Below, piece after piece: positions 44,143 to 52,738 of a DNA stretch of 64,000 nt. Under the pieces are notes generated by a model, which worked only from the letters and a program-made list of their open reading frames with translations, was not told where the DNA came from and searched no databases. The stretch is from Candidatus Palauibacter rhopaloidicola (GTDB taxonomy: Bacteria; Gemmatimonadota; Gemmatimonadetes; Palauibacterales; Palauibacteraceae). A program made the translations under genes and the position numbers. Numbering within the stretch: position 1 is the stretch's first letter; each line of letters opens with the position of its first letter. The stretch is taken from the NCBI GenBank assembly GCA_026914155.1, contig JAPPGH010000029.1, positions 83,494 through 147,493 of the forward strand, read 5' to 3'.

Positions 44143-44642
44143 CCCTGCACCTCCACGTCCACCGCGGCGGTCTCCCGCACCAGCGCCTCGGCGGCGGCGT
44201 GCCCCTCGCCGTTGACCGGGACGAAGATGCCCCAGCGGTCGACCGAGAAGGAGGTTCGATACGCCGGGTCGAGGTTGACCACCGGCCGCTTCGTGTGCAC
44301 GAGCAGGGCGACGAGCCCGAAGATCCCCGTGAGCAGTACCGTGAGTTCGAACATGAACACCACGAACGGCGGCAGCGACACGAGCGGCTTGCCCTGCGTG
44401 ACGAGCGGGTAGGCCAGCGACGTGCCGGCCGTGAGCAGCACGCCCAGCGTGCACCCGGTGATCGCGCCCGTCAGCGCCCACACGCGCACCGGCGAGGAGT
44501 GGATGTCCATCGCCTCCTCGATCTCCGGCGACGGAATCGGCGAGAAGACCTCGATGTCGCGGTGTCCCGCCTCCCGCAGCCGCGCGATGGCGTCGAGCGT
44601 GCCGTGCAGCGTGTCGTACTGCCCGAGGACGCCGCTACTCAT
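44139..44642 (-). CDS. actD: Alternative complex III subunit ActD (DUF3341)
   Basis: The ATG at 44642 (another at 44648) starts MSSGVLGQYDTLHGTLDAIARLREAGHRDIEVFSPIPSPEIEEAM (seen in part), the DUF3341 signature. It has two transmembrane helices (ALTGAITGCTLGVLLTAG and VVFMFELTVLLTGIFGLVALLVH). The start overlaps actC by eight bases and the stop overlaps the actE start by four. ActD is a structural membrane subunit of the complex. Confidence 0.9.
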   Translation of the reverse strand: MSSGVLGQYDTLHGTLDAIARLREAGHRDIEVFSPIPSPEIEEAMDIHSSPVRVWALTGAITGCTLGVLLTAGTSLAYPLVTQGKPLVSLPPFVVFMFELTVLLTGIFGLVALLVHTKRPVVNLDPAYRTSFSVDRWGIFVPVNGEGHAAAEALVRETAAVDVEVQG

Positions 44643-46002
44643 GGCCATCCCCGTCGTCCCCATCGTCCGCGTGCGAGTGCTCGTGCGCGAGATGTTCCTT
44701 CACCTCGGCGATCGAGATCACCGGCAGGCTGCGCGAGAAGAGCAGGAACCAGAAGAAGAACCAGCAGAAGCTGCCGACGAGAATCGACATCTCCACCCAA
44801 CTCGGCGTGTACAGGCCCCATCCGCCCGGCTCGTACTCGTGGGCGAGCGACGTCACGATGATGACGAACCGCTCGTACCACATCCCGATGTTGACGAAGA
44901 TCGTGAGCGCGAACAGCGCCGGCAGGCTCGTGCGGACCTTTTTGAACCACAGCGCCTGCGGCACGACCACGTTGCAGAACACCATGACCCAGAAGGGCAG
45001 AGCGTAGGCCCCCATCGCCCGCCAGCGGAAGCTCTCGATCTCGATCGGGTCCGCCGAGTAGTAGGCGAGGAAGAACTCCGTCCCGTACGAGAAGCCGACG
45101 ATGAGCGACGTGAGGAGAACCAGCTTCGCCATGTTCTCGAAGTGGTTCTCGGTGATGTATGCCTCGAGCCCGAACGCCCACCGCAGCGGGATCATGATCG
45201 TGATCACGAGGGCGACCCCGCTGAAGATCGCCCCGGCCACGAAGTACGGGGCGAAGATCGTCGAGTGCCACCCCGGCACGATCGAGAGGGCGAAGTCCCA
45301 CGAAACCACGGAGTGCACCGACAGGACCAGCGGCGTCGCGATCCCCGCCATGTAGAGGTAGATGCGGCGGTAGTGCCGCCACTCGCTCACCGTCCCTTGC
45401 CACCCGAGCGAGAACGCGCCGTAGATCTTGTACATCCAGCCCTTGGCCCGGTCGCGCAGGATCGCGAAATCGGGGATGAGGCCGGTGTACCAGAACAGCG
45501 CCGAGATGATGAGGTACGTCGAGACCGCGAACACGTCCATCACGAGCGGCGACCGGAAGTCCGGCCAGATCTGCCGCTGCGACGGATACGGCATCAGGTA
45601 GTAGAAGTACCAGACGCGACCCAGGTGGATGAGGGGGAAGAGCCCCGCCGTCATCACCGCGAAGATCGTCATCGCCTCCGCGGTCCGGTTGATCGTCGTG
45701 CGCCAGCCGGAGCGGAAGAGGTAGAGGATCGCCGAGATCAGCGTCCCGGAGTGGGCGATCCCGACCCAGAAGACGAAGGTCGTGATGTACACGCCCCAGA
45801 ACACCGGGTGCGTGATGCCCGCGACGCCGATGCCGGCCCCGATCTGGTAGAACCAGGCCCCGAACATGAGGGCGAGACCCGCCGCCGCGACCCCGAGCAC
45901 GAGATAGAAGCGCTTCTCGGGCATCGTGATGGGCCGCGTGATGTCGCGGTTCGCGTCGGCCAGCGTCGGGGTGGCGGGCACCTTCGCCTCGGCGGTCGCC
46001 AT
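44635..46002 (-). CDS. actC: Alternative complex III subunit ActC (NrfD-like, quinone-binding)
   Basis: The 455-residue polytopic protein has ten hydrophobic segments and the NrfD/ActC motifs HPVFWGVYITTFVFWVGIAHSGTLISAILYL, HLGRVWYFYYLMPYP, LVLSVHSVVSWDFALSIVPGWHSTIFAPYFVAGAIFSG (shown in parts). ActC carries the quinol-oxidising site in this family. The C-terminal tail is His/Asp-rich. The start ATG shares one base with the actB stop. Confidence 0.93.
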   Translation of the reverse strand: MATAEAKVPATPTLADANRDITRPITMPEKRFYLVLGVAAAGLALMFGAWFYQIGAGIGVAGITHPVFWGVYITTFVFWVGIAHSGTLISAILYLFRSGWRTTINRTAEAMTIFAVMTAGLFPLIHLGRVWYFYYLMPYPSQRQIWPDFRSPLVMDVFAVSTYLIISALFWYTGLIPDFAILRDRAKGWMYKIYGAFSLGWQGTVSEWRHYRRIYLYMAGIATPLVLSVHSVVSWDFALSIVPGWHSTIFAPYFVAGAIFSGVALVITIMIPLRWAFGLEAYITENHFENMAKLVLLTSLIVGFSYGTEFFLAYYSADPIEIESFRWRAMGAYALPFWVMVFCNVVVPQALWFKKVRTSLPALFALTIFVNIGMWYERFVIIVTSLAHEYEPGGWGLYTPSWVEMSILVGSFCWFFFWFLLFSRSLPVISIAEVKEHLAHEHSHADDGDDGDGHE

Positions 46003-49000
46003 CAGTGCGCCTCTTCGCCTTCCCCGGCCGCTGCCGGTTCACCGTGCCCGCCGGCCGCCATGTGCCGGTGCGTGACGTCCTCGAGGTAGGTGATGGCGGG
46101 GCGCACGCCGAGTTCACCGAGCGCGTGGTAGCCGCGGGCGCTCTTCGCCTTGCGGGAGACCTCGCTCTCCGGATCCTTGAGGTTGCCGAAGGTGATCGCG
46201 TTCGACGGGCAGCTGGCCTGGCAGGCCGTCATCACCTCGCCGTCCCGCACCGTCCGCCCCTCCTCCTTCGCGTCGATCTTGGCCTTGTTGATCCGGTGCA
46301 CGCACATCGTGCACTTCTCCATCACCCCCACCTCCCGGACCGTGATGTCCGGGTTGAGCTGGAGGTTCAGCGGCCAGGCGAAGGCCCCCCCGTCGCCGCG
46401 GCCGCGCGCGTCGTGGTTGAACCAGTTGAAGCGCCGGACCTTGTAGGGGCAGTTGTTCGCGCAGTACCGCGTGCCGACGCAGCGGTTGTAGACCTGAACG
46501 TTGAGCCCCTCCGGGCTGTGGTACGTCGCGTAGACCGGGCACACTGGCTCGCACGGCGCGTCGCCGCAGTGCTGGCAGAGCATCGGCTGCTGCACCGTCT
46601 GGAACCCGCCGTCTTCCGTCTCCTCCTCGAAGCGGTGGATCCGCATCCACGACATCTCCCGCCGCAGCGCGGCCTGCTCCTCGCCCACGGTGGGGATGTT
46701 GTTCTCGGAGTAGCAGGAGGTGACGCAGGCGCCGCAGCCGGTGCAGGCGTTGAGGTCGATGTTCATGCCCCAGCGGTACGGGCTGTTCGGATCGGAGTCC
46801 CACGCGGCCTCGACCATCTCGACGAGGTCGATCTCGTGCGCCTCGATCTCGTGCAGCGCGTCCTCCACGTTCATGGCGTGGACGATTTCCCGGTCGTGGT
46901 CGTCGGTGGAGCCCTGCGTGACGACGAGCCGAGCGGTTTCCCCGGTGGGCGTGACGGTGACCGCCGTCCCGGCGTAGGCCAGCGCGCCGGAGCCGGGGTC
47001 CGCGTTCGCCGCCAGGAGGTCCAGCGGGTTCACGCCGCGGTCGCGCGCGTAGCGGCCGTATGCCGTGTGTCCCTGTCCGAGGGGGATCGCGACCGTATCC
47101 GGGCGGATGCCGCGGTAGACGTAGACCGGGGCCTCGATAGCGCCGTCGGCGGATTCGACGCGGACGATGTCGCCGCGCTCCACGCCGAGTTCGTCGGCCA
47201 TGTCGGGGTGCATCTCCACCCACGAGTTCCACACGACCTTGGTGATCGCGTCGGGTTGTTCCTGCATCCACGACCGGTTCGCGCCCCGGCCATCGTAGAA
47301 CTGGGCCGTCGGGTAGACGACGAGCTGCGTGCCGGAGGGCGGCTGCGGCGGAGCGAAACCGTCACCGCCGCCCGCGGGCGCAGCCTCCGCGCCGGAGTCC
47401 GCGCCGGATTCTTCGCCTGCGTCGCCCGCCCATGCCGCCGCCGAGGCGCCACCGCGCCGGAGCGCGTCGAGCCACGCCGCGTCGCCGCCGAGCCGCTCGG
47501 TCCAGGTGCTCCGCAGCACGGTCGCGTAGTCCGTCCCGCTGAACGCGGCGCCCTGTCCCGCCGCGTTTGCGACGTCCAGCAGCAGGTCCTCGCGCTGGCG
47601 CGTATCGAACACCGGGTGCATGAGGGGCTGTCCGAGCGCCATCGCGCCGTCCGCCAGGTCCGCGTCGCACCACGACTCGAGCGCGTGGTGGCACGGGAGC
47701 ACCCAGCCGCAGGCCGACGCCGTCTCGTCGAGGTGCGGCGTGATGGCGACGGTGTTCGCCACGTTGGCCAGCGCCTCGCCGAACCCCGCGGCGGCGGGGA
47801 GCGCGTAGGCCGGATTGCACCCGGACACGATGAGCGTCCGCACCTGCCCGGCCCGCATGCGCCCCATCAACGCCTGCATGTCCGCGAAGCTCGCCGATGT
47901 GCCCTCGGGCGCGCCGCCCCCCGGGAAGACCCGGGTACCCACGGCCCCCAGCACTTCGTTGAGCGCCGCGACCGCCTGGTGCGCCTGCCGCGCGGCGGCT
48001 CCCTGCGACTCGAGCCCGGGCGGGACCGCGACCGCGTTCTCCGCGGCGGCCAATTCCTCTCCGAGCGCGCGGATCGCGTCGGCGGAAACCCCCGCGGCGT
48101 CCGCGACGGACTCCGGCGACACGGCGGTCATTCCGGCCGGAAGCGCGACGCCCCGCGCCGCCGCGACGACGCCGGCCACGGCGAGCGCCACGGCGCCCTC
48201 GGTCCCGGCTCGCGCTTCGATCCATTCGTCCGCGTTGGCGCCCGTCAGGGAAAGGCGCGGGCCGACGAACGTGAACTTCGCGTGGTGGTGGGCCTCGATG
48301 TCCCGCGCCGCCGCGAAACCCGCCGACATCTGCGTCGGGGCGAGCCAGGTGCCCAGGAAATCCGCGCCGAAACAGGCGATCCGGTCGGCCGAGGAGAGGT
48401 CGAAGCGCGGCATGCCCGCGCCGCCGCTCACGTCCGCGGTTCCGCCCGCCAGCGCCTGGTTCGAGAACGGCTCCCAGGCGATGTGTTCGACCCCCATCAC
48501 ACGGGCCCACTCAGCGATGAAGCGGCCCGTCGTGCCCGTCACCCGCCCGGTTAGGAGCACCGCGCCGCCGACACGCACCGCATTCGTGAGCGCGGCGGTC
48601 GCGTCCTCCCAGTTCGCGTACTGGAAGGGAGGCGCCCCTTCCTCCGTGGACGGATTGCGCTGGATCGGCTGGCTCAGGCGATCCGGATCGTAGAGGTCCT
48701 GCAGCGTCGAGTGCGTGAGCGAGGAAAGGCCGTTCGTGCCTCCGCCGAACCGATCGTTGGGGCTCAGGCCGAGGACACGCCCGTCGCGCACCTGCGCATG
48801 GACGGGGACCGGTTCCGGTCCCGCGTCCGCCAGCACCGTCGTGTAGGTGTCGGAAACGCCCGGCGTGATCCCCTCTTCCTCGACGAGGCTGGGGATGAGC
48901 TTGTCCCCGAAGTTCGGCGGGCCGCACGCCGCCAGCGTCGCCGCCCCGGCCCCGGAAGTCCCGAGCACCTTGAGGAAGCGGCGCCGGGAGGTCCCCGTCC

Positions 49001-49103
49001 CGTTTGCCGCGGCGCCGTTCAAGGCGTCGGCTGCGGGGGCGGCCTCACCCGAGCAACTCCCGCTGCAGCCGCAACCGCCGTTGCCCCCGTTCAGTAGTGA
49101 CAT
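46002..49103 (-). CDS. actB: Alternative complex III subunit ActB (molybdopterin-like plus Fe-S domains)
   Basis: This is a fused ActB1/B2 of about 1,033 residues. A Cys/Gly-rich start (GGNGGCGCSGSC) precedes a twin-arginine signal (SRRRFLKVLGTSGAGAATLAACG). The large N-terminal domain resembles molybdopterin oxidoreductases, though family members lack the cofactor. The C-terminal ferredoxin-like domain has four Cys clusters: CTGCGACVTSC, CQHCGDAPCEPVCP, CVGTRYCANNCPY and CTMCVHRINKA...CQASCPSNA. It would hold three 4Fe-4S and one 3Fe-4S cluster. The ATG at 49103 (or 49112) lies within the end of actA, a 13-base overlap. Confidence 0.93.
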   Translation of the reverse strand: MSLLNGGNGGCGCSGSCSGEAAPAADALNGAAANGTGTSRRRFLKVLGTSGAGAATLAACGPPNFGDKLIPSLVEEEGITPGVSDTYTTVLADAGPEPVPVHAQVRDGRVLGLSPNDRFGGGTNGLSSLTHSTLQDLYDPDRLSQPIQRNPSTEEGAPPFQYANWEDATAALTNAVRVGGAVLLTGRVTGTTGRFIAEWARVMGVEHIAWEPFSNQALAGGTADVSGGAGMPRFDLSSADRIACFGADFLGTWLAPTQMSAGFAAARDIEAHHHAKFTFVGPRLSLTGANADEWIEARAGTEGAVALAVAGVVAAARGVALPAGMTAVSPESVADAAGVSADAIRALGEELAAAENAVAVPPGLESQGAAARQAHQAVAALNEVLGAVGTRVFPGGGAPEGTSASFADMQALMGRMRAGQVRTLIVSGCNPAYALPAAAGFGEALANVANTVAITPHLDETASACGWVLPCHHALESWCDADLADGAMALGQPLMHPVFDTRQREDLLLDVANAAGQGAAFSGTDYATVLRSTWTERLGGDAAWLDALRRGGASAAAWAGDAGEESGADSGAEAAPAGGGDGFAPPQPPSGTQLVVYPTAQFYDGRGANRSWMQEQPDAITKVVWNSWVEMHPDMADELGVERGDIVRVESADGAIEAPVYVYRGIRPDTVAIPLGQGHTAYGRYARDRGVNPLDLLAANADPGSGALAYAGTAVTVTPTGETARLVVTQGSTDDHDREIVHAMNVEDALHEIEAHEIDLVEMVEAAWDSDPNSPYRWGMNIDLNACTGCGACVTSCYSENNIPTVGEEQAALRREMSWMRIHRFEEETEDGGFQTVQQPMLCQHCGDAPCEPVCPVYATYHSPEGLNVQVYNRCVGTRYCANNCPYKVRRFNWFNHDARGRGDGGAFAWPLNLQLNPDITVREVGVMEKCTMCVHRINKAKIDAKEEGRTVRDGEVMTACQASCPSNAITFGNLKDPESEVSRKAKSARGYHALGELGVRPAITYLEDVTHRHMAAGGHGEPAAAGEGEEAH

Positions 49104-49900
49104 GCCGCGCAATCCGTGGGAGCCCGGGTCCGGCCGTAGTCCGTGTCGATGTCCCTCGGGTAGAACCCTTCCGGCTGACGGGGCGCCGGCGCCCGTGGCG
49201 GCGGGTTATCGCGCGCCAGCGTATGGTCGGTCGAGACATCGCCGTCGAACGGTGGCCGCCGGTGGCACTCGAGGCACCAGCCCATCGTGAGCGGCGCCCA
49301 CTGGTAGACCCGGTCCATCTCCTCGACCGGCCCATGGCAGTCCTGGCACTCCAGGTTCCGCACGTGGGCCTTGTGACTGAACTGCACGAACTCCGGCAGC
49401 TTGTACACCCACTCCCACTCGATCGGCTCGCCACGCGCTTCGTACTGACGCAACTCCTCGACCGGCGGCAGCCCCGTGCCCGCGATGCGGTGGCACCCCA
49501 TGCACACCTCGAGCGACGGCACTACGCCCGACACCGACCGCTCCGTCCCCACATGGCAGTACATGCAGTCGATCTGGAGGTCCGTGACGTGGAAGCGGTG
49601 GTTGAACGGGATGGGCTGCTCCGGTCCGCGGCTCGCGTTCTCGTGATCGTAGATCGCGCGCCACTGGGCGGGCATCGTCGCGAGATCCTGCTCATCCGCG
49701 TACTGGAGCGCCGCGTCGGCCGTCTCGCCCTCGCCCGCGGCCTGCGGATCCGCGCTCTCCTGGACGTGAAGGAAGGCGGACGGATCGAGGCTCGCGACCG
49801 CGAGCTCGAGTTCGCCGGTTGAAGGCCGGTACAGCGCCAGCGCGGTGGCGCCGAGGGCCGCGGCAAGGACGCCCGCGACCGCGCGAGAGCTTATCTTCAT
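49091..49900 (-). CDS. actA: Alternative complex III subunit ActA (pentahaem cytochrome c)
   Basis: The 269-residue product has a signal anchor (VAGVLAAALGATALALY) and five CxxCH sites: CMYCH, CMGCH, CQDCH, CLECH and CAACH, the last only one residue from the C-terminus. It collects electrons from the ActB Fe-S clusters and passes them to ActE or soluble cytochrome c. It is the first gene of actABCDEF. No cytochrome oxidase genes follow in the window. Confidence 0.94.
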   Translation of the reverse strand: MKISSRAVAGVLAAALGATALALYRPSTGELELAVASLDPSAFLHVQESADPQAAGEGETADAALQYADEQDLATMPAQWRAIYDHENASRGPEQPIPFNHRFHVTDLQIDCMYCHVGTERSVSGVVPSLEVCMGCHRIAGTGLPPVEELRQYEARGEPIEWEWVYKLPEFVQFSHKAHVRNLECQDCHGPVEEMDRVYQWAPLTMGWCLECHRRPPFDGDVSTDHTLARDNPPPRAPAPRQPEGFYPRDIDTDYGRTRAPTDCAACHY

Positions 49901-50038
49901 CCGCCTCTCTGAGCGGGAATCGACGATGTGAGTCGCCCGTCAGCCTCCGCCGGCGGAAGCCCGGGTCGCGAACAAGGTAAACCCCGCTCCGGTGGATGCA
50001 ACCGTCGCCGGGAACCGCCCATCCGGCGCCCGCCGAGG

Positions 50039-50067
50039 TTGACCGATTCGGGCCGTTCCTTTAGCAT
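50039..50067 (+). promoter_or_regulatory. Promoter of the tRNA cluster
   Basis: TTGACC (50039-50044), a 17-base spacer and TAGCAT (50062-50067) lie about 52 bases before tRNA-Val. Transcription would start near 50074. Confidence 0.7.
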
Positions 50068-50119
50068 ATGTCCGTCCGAGCGGGCTCCCACCCGGGGCCC
50101 GCTCGTCGTGTCTTTCGGA

Positions 50120-50193
<74 letters not shown>

Positions 50194-50210
50194 TCGAAAC
50201 GCCGCTGCAG

Positions 50211-50285
50211 GGGGCTGTAGCTCAGTCTGGTTAGAGTGCCGGTCTGTCACACCGGAGGTCGCGGGTTCAAATCCCGTCAGCCCCG
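50211..50285 (+). tRNA. tRNA-Asp (GTC)
   Basis: Acceptor stem GGGGCTG/CAGCCCC with discriminator G, anticodon loop CTGTCAC in stem CCGGT/ACCGG, T-arm GGGTTCAAATCCC. The discriminator G agrees with Asp identity. Confidence 0.95.
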
Positions 50286-50307
50286 TACCAAAAAGAGTGT
50301 CGAGCGA

Positions 50308-50381
50308 GGGGCCGTAGCTCAGTTTGGGAGAGCGCTTGAATCGCACTCAAGAGGTCGCGGGTTCAAATCCCGCCGGCTCCA
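50308..50381 (+). tRNA. tRNA-Ala (CGC)
   Basis: Acceptor GGGGCCG/CGGCTCC contains the G3-U70 pair that specifies alanine. The anticodon loop is ATCGCAC in stem CTTGA/TCAAG; T-arm GGGTTCAAATCCC. Confidence 0.93.
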
Positions 50382-50456
50382 CTCCCCGTCGCCGTCCACC
50401 CCCGCAGCCCCGGCGAGCCTTCTCGCCAGGGCCCCCCGGGTAGCGGCCGACGGCTC

Positions 50457-50528
50457 GCCACCGTAGCTCAGGGGTAGAGCACCGCATTCGTAATGCGGCG
50501 GTCGTCGGTTCAAATCCGACCGGTGGCT
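50457..50528 (+). tRNA. tRNA-Thr (CGT)
   Basis: Acceptor GCCACCG/CGGTGGC, anticodon loop TTCGTAA in stem CCGCA/TGCGG, T-arm CGGTTCAAATCCG, discriminator T. Confidence 0.94.
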
Positions 50529-50594
50529 CTGAAAGGACCCCTCCACCGACAGCCGGCAGGCCGGAGGCTCTGGAGGGAGAGGAAGCAGGGACAC

Positions 50595-50667
50595 GCGGGT
50601 GTAGCTCAGTTGGTAGAGCGCAACCTTGCCAAGGTTGAGGTCGCCGGTTCGAATCCGGTCACCCGCT
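50595..50667 (+). tRNA. tRNA-Gly (GCC)
   Basis: Acceptor GCGGGTG/CACCCGC, anticodon loop TTGCCAA in stem CAACC/GGTTG, T-arm CCGGTTCGAATCCGG, discriminator T. Confidence 0.95.
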
Positions 50668-50731
50668 TCTTCGCAGCCGGCTCGCGCGCGAGCCCGGCCC
50701 CCGCGCCCAACGCGCGGTCCGCAGTACCCCT

Positions 50732-50805
50732 CGGGGCGTGGCTCAGTCCGGTAGAGCGCTGCGTTCGGGACGCAGAGGTCCCCGGTTCAAATCCGGGCGC
50801 CCCGA
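50732..50805 (+). tRNA. tRNA-Pro (CGG)
   Basis: Acceptor CGGGGCG/CGCCCCG, anticodon loop TTCGGGA in stem CTGCG/CGCAG, T-arm CCCGGTTCAAATCCGGG, discriminator A. It is the last tRNA of the cluster and the border of the island; its 3' end is repeated downstream. Confidence 0.95.
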
Positions 50806-50921
50806 CTAAATTACCCAGGCAACCGAGATGGGCGTACTGTTCCGCCCGCCCGGGCTATCCCGCCGCCCCCCGAGATTACGCGGGCCGCCGAAGGCGGTCG
50901 TAGCGAAATCCGGGCGCCCCG
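50789..50921 (+). repeat. Att-like direct repeat of the tRNA-Pro 3' end
   Basis: AAATCCGGGCGCCCCG occurs in the tRNA-Pro T-arm/acceptor (50789-50804) and again at 50906-50921, identical over 16 bases, with 117 bases from copy to copy. Tyrosine integrases commonly recombine at tRNA 3' ends and leave such duplications. The second copy marks a past or present island end. Confidence 0.7.
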
Positions 50922-51082
50922 GCCCGGTCAACCAGCGGCAGTTGAATGCCCACCCGTCGGCCGCACCAGCGGCCACGGATCCACATGCCGGTTTTTCTGG
51001 ACCCGCTCTTCGTCTTTTTCGTATACTCTGACCCGATGCAGCAGTGTCCCCAGCAAACGTAACGTGCGAACACGAGGCGAGC

Positions 51083-51865
51083 GTGAACCCCGAAACGCCG
51101 GAACGCGACGAAAAACAGCCGACCCGCGAGCGCGCGGAGTATCGGTTCACGATCGACGCGTTCACGCCGCGTACGCTACCGATGGTGCGTCTCGCCCAGT
51201 ATTTGGCGAAGCTCGCGGACATCCTCGGAGACCGAAACGGCGTCCACCTGGTGGGCATTGAGGAGGGTAGCACCGCGCTCGTGCATGAGATCGAGCCAGC
51301 GGCCGTGCGGAAGGTCCGTACTCGTTTGCAAGCCGTTGGCCGTGGCGAAGCGCCGCGCGATGCCCAGGAAGCCTATCGGAGTCTGGACGGCTATCTGCGC
51401 GAGGACCGGGCTCGTGCCGTGTTGGAAGAACAGGACGGCGGTCACGAAGTCCTCGAGTTTCCGGGTGCAGATGACGCGGAGGACCCCTACCCGCTGGTGC
51501 GCGAGCCGGGGCGAATCTCCGGTATCGTCATTCGAGTGGGCGGAACCGGCGACAGGATTCCCATCCTCATCGAGTCCGACGGCGAACCCATCGCCGGATG
51601 CAGTGCGAGCAGGGACGTCGCGAAGCTACTAGCGCATCATCTCTTCGAGCCCGTCCGCTTGATGGGAAAGGGTTCCTGGCTGCGCGATAACGAAGGGCGC
51701 TGGAACGTGCAGCGCTTCAACATCGACGCCCTCGAGCCGATCGAGAGTACGAAGGTTTCCGAAGCTCTCCGGGAACTTCGGGCGGTAGCCGGAGACTGGA
51801 CCGAAGACGATTACCGGGATCTGGAACGCATCCGACAAGGACCGGAACAAAATGGTGGTGATTGA
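51083..51865 (+). CDS. Hypothetical protein encoded directly upstream of a PIN gene
   Basis: The start is GTG 51083, or GTG 51044 adding 13 residues. The soluble product has YRFTIDAFTPRTLPMVRLAQYLAKLADILGDRNGVHLVGIEEGST (seen in part), then IRVGGTGDRIPILIESDGEPI and GSWLRDNEGRWNVQRFNIDALEPI. I recall proteins of this kind placed just before PIN-domain genes in several phyla, probably as a toxin-antitoxin-like or regulatory partner; that is memory of context, not a motif. Its stop overlaps the PIN start by 14 bases. The PIN gene is broken, so this one may be an orphan. Confidence 0.6.
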   Translation: MNPETPERDEKQPTRERAEYRFTIDAFTPRTLPMVRLAQYLAKLADILGDRNGVHLVGIEEGSTALVHEIEPAAVRKVRTRLQAVGRGEAPRDAQEAYRSLDGYLREDRARAVLEEQDGGHEVLEFPGADDAEDPYPLVREPGRISGIVIRVGGTGDRIPILIESDGEPIAGCSASRDVAKLLAHHLFEPVRLMGKGSWLRDNEGRWNVQRFNIDALEPIESTKVSEALRELRAVAGDWTEDDYRDLERIRQGPEQNGGD

Positions 51866-51989
51866 CGCCACCACGCTGCTCCTGTTCCTCCAACCCGGCA
51901 CTCCCGGGCCGACGGACGCGGCAGGGGAACCTCGTCGTCACGCCCGGGAGCGCGTCGAGTACCTGATCGAGAGGCTGGACCGGAAGCCG
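51852..51989 (+). pseudogene. Truncated PIN-domain toxin gene (5' third only)
   Basis: The ATG at 51852 starts MVVIDATTLLLFLQPGTPGP, the first strand and acidic residue of a PIN ribonuclease (VapC-like), followed by HARERVEYLIERLDR. After about residue 45 the similarity to PIN proteins stops. The frame stays open by chance but runs into a fragment of integrase sequence on the other strand. The catalytic acidic residues of the C-terminal half are missing. Confidence 0.7.
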
Positions 51990-51999
51990 CGAGAGACCG

Positions 52000-52057
52000 C
52001 TTCTCCCCACTCGGGGGGTTCGCCTTCCGCGCCTCCCCCAACACCGCGACCGCCTCC
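52000..52057 (-). pseudogene. 58-bp remnant of a tyrosine integrase gene
   Basis: Read on the minus strand it encodes EAVAVLGEARKANPPSGEK, matching EAVAVLEEAREANPGSGEK of the integrase at the right end of the window. The DNA matches too (GGTTCGCxTxCCGCGCCTCC, ACACCGCxACCGC). It sits exactly at the break of the PIN gene. Confidence 0.7.
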
Positions 52058-52215
52058 AGTATCACAGGGACGAGCGGGCCGAGCTGGGCAAGGCACACGG
52101 CGAGCGCGCCCGGGAGATCGAGCGCCGTGCGCACGAGGCCCATCGAAGGGGGCTGGTGGACGCGGAGCGGCGCGCATGGGCAGTGCGGGAGTGGCAGATG
52201 GGGAGGTTCTGTTGA
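52057..52215 (+). pseudogene. C-terminal fragment of an unknown charged protein
   Basis: From 52057 a frame without start codon reads QYHRDERAELGKAHGERA, EIERRAHEAHRRGLVDAE and WAVREWQMGRFC before a TGA at 52213. Its composition (helical, Arg/Glu/Ala) and regular end look protein-like, unlike the other two frames. It begins where the integrase scar ends, so it is probably a third joined fragment. The family is unknown. Confidence 0.4.
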
Positions 52216-52738
52216 CGACGATCACGGTCCACGGCGGGAACAGGGCAACGCCCCGACCGCGAACTTCACCCGAGCGCGGGTCTTCAGGGGTTCGAAGGAG
52301 CGGCGTCCCTCGTCGGCCCTATCCGTGGACGCGCGGCTTCTCGTCGTTCGCCCTTGACCTCCGTCGGGACTTCGCTCCATTGTGGCACCTGCCGGCTCCG
52401 CCCTGTTACGACCAGCCTCCCCGAACCGTGACCCACAGCAACTACGATTCCCGCCGGCAAGCCTCCGTTGAGCGAGAGGGGGAAGTTCGCCAACCCCTCC
52501 ATGCCGTGTGGGGAGTCGGCTTCCCAAGACTACTTCACATGCGGATCTCCAGTGCGTCTTGCGGTATGCGAGGCCCAATCAACGGACCGACAGTCCCCTC
52601 GCGGGCTCCCACCGAGCACAGCCAGACGTTCCCTCATCAGCGTGATTCGAGTTGTGGCAGCGAGCGTCACTCCGATCCCGCCCAAGCTGCTAGTGGTCGC
52701 TTGCCCGCGACGTCGCCCGCGTTCATGGATGGTCGCTC
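52216..52738. other. 523-base stretch without a recognisable gene
   Basis: All frames are broken or have implausible composition. No tRNA, terminator or intron core was recognised. It probably holds decayed island DNA between the toxin remnant and the restriction-modification gene, and must include the promoter of the latter. Confidence 0.5.

Noticed and set aside
46005..48554. 849-codon plus-strand frame opposite actB
   Set aside because: Shadow of the act operon; the minus-strand protein has four intact iron-sulphur motifs.
42236..49900. Formate dehydrogenase or nitrate reductase operon
   Set aside because: The molybdopterin-like and NrfD-like genes could suggest these, but the pentahaem cytochrome, DUF3341 gene and second NrfD-like gene in this order identify alternative complex III.
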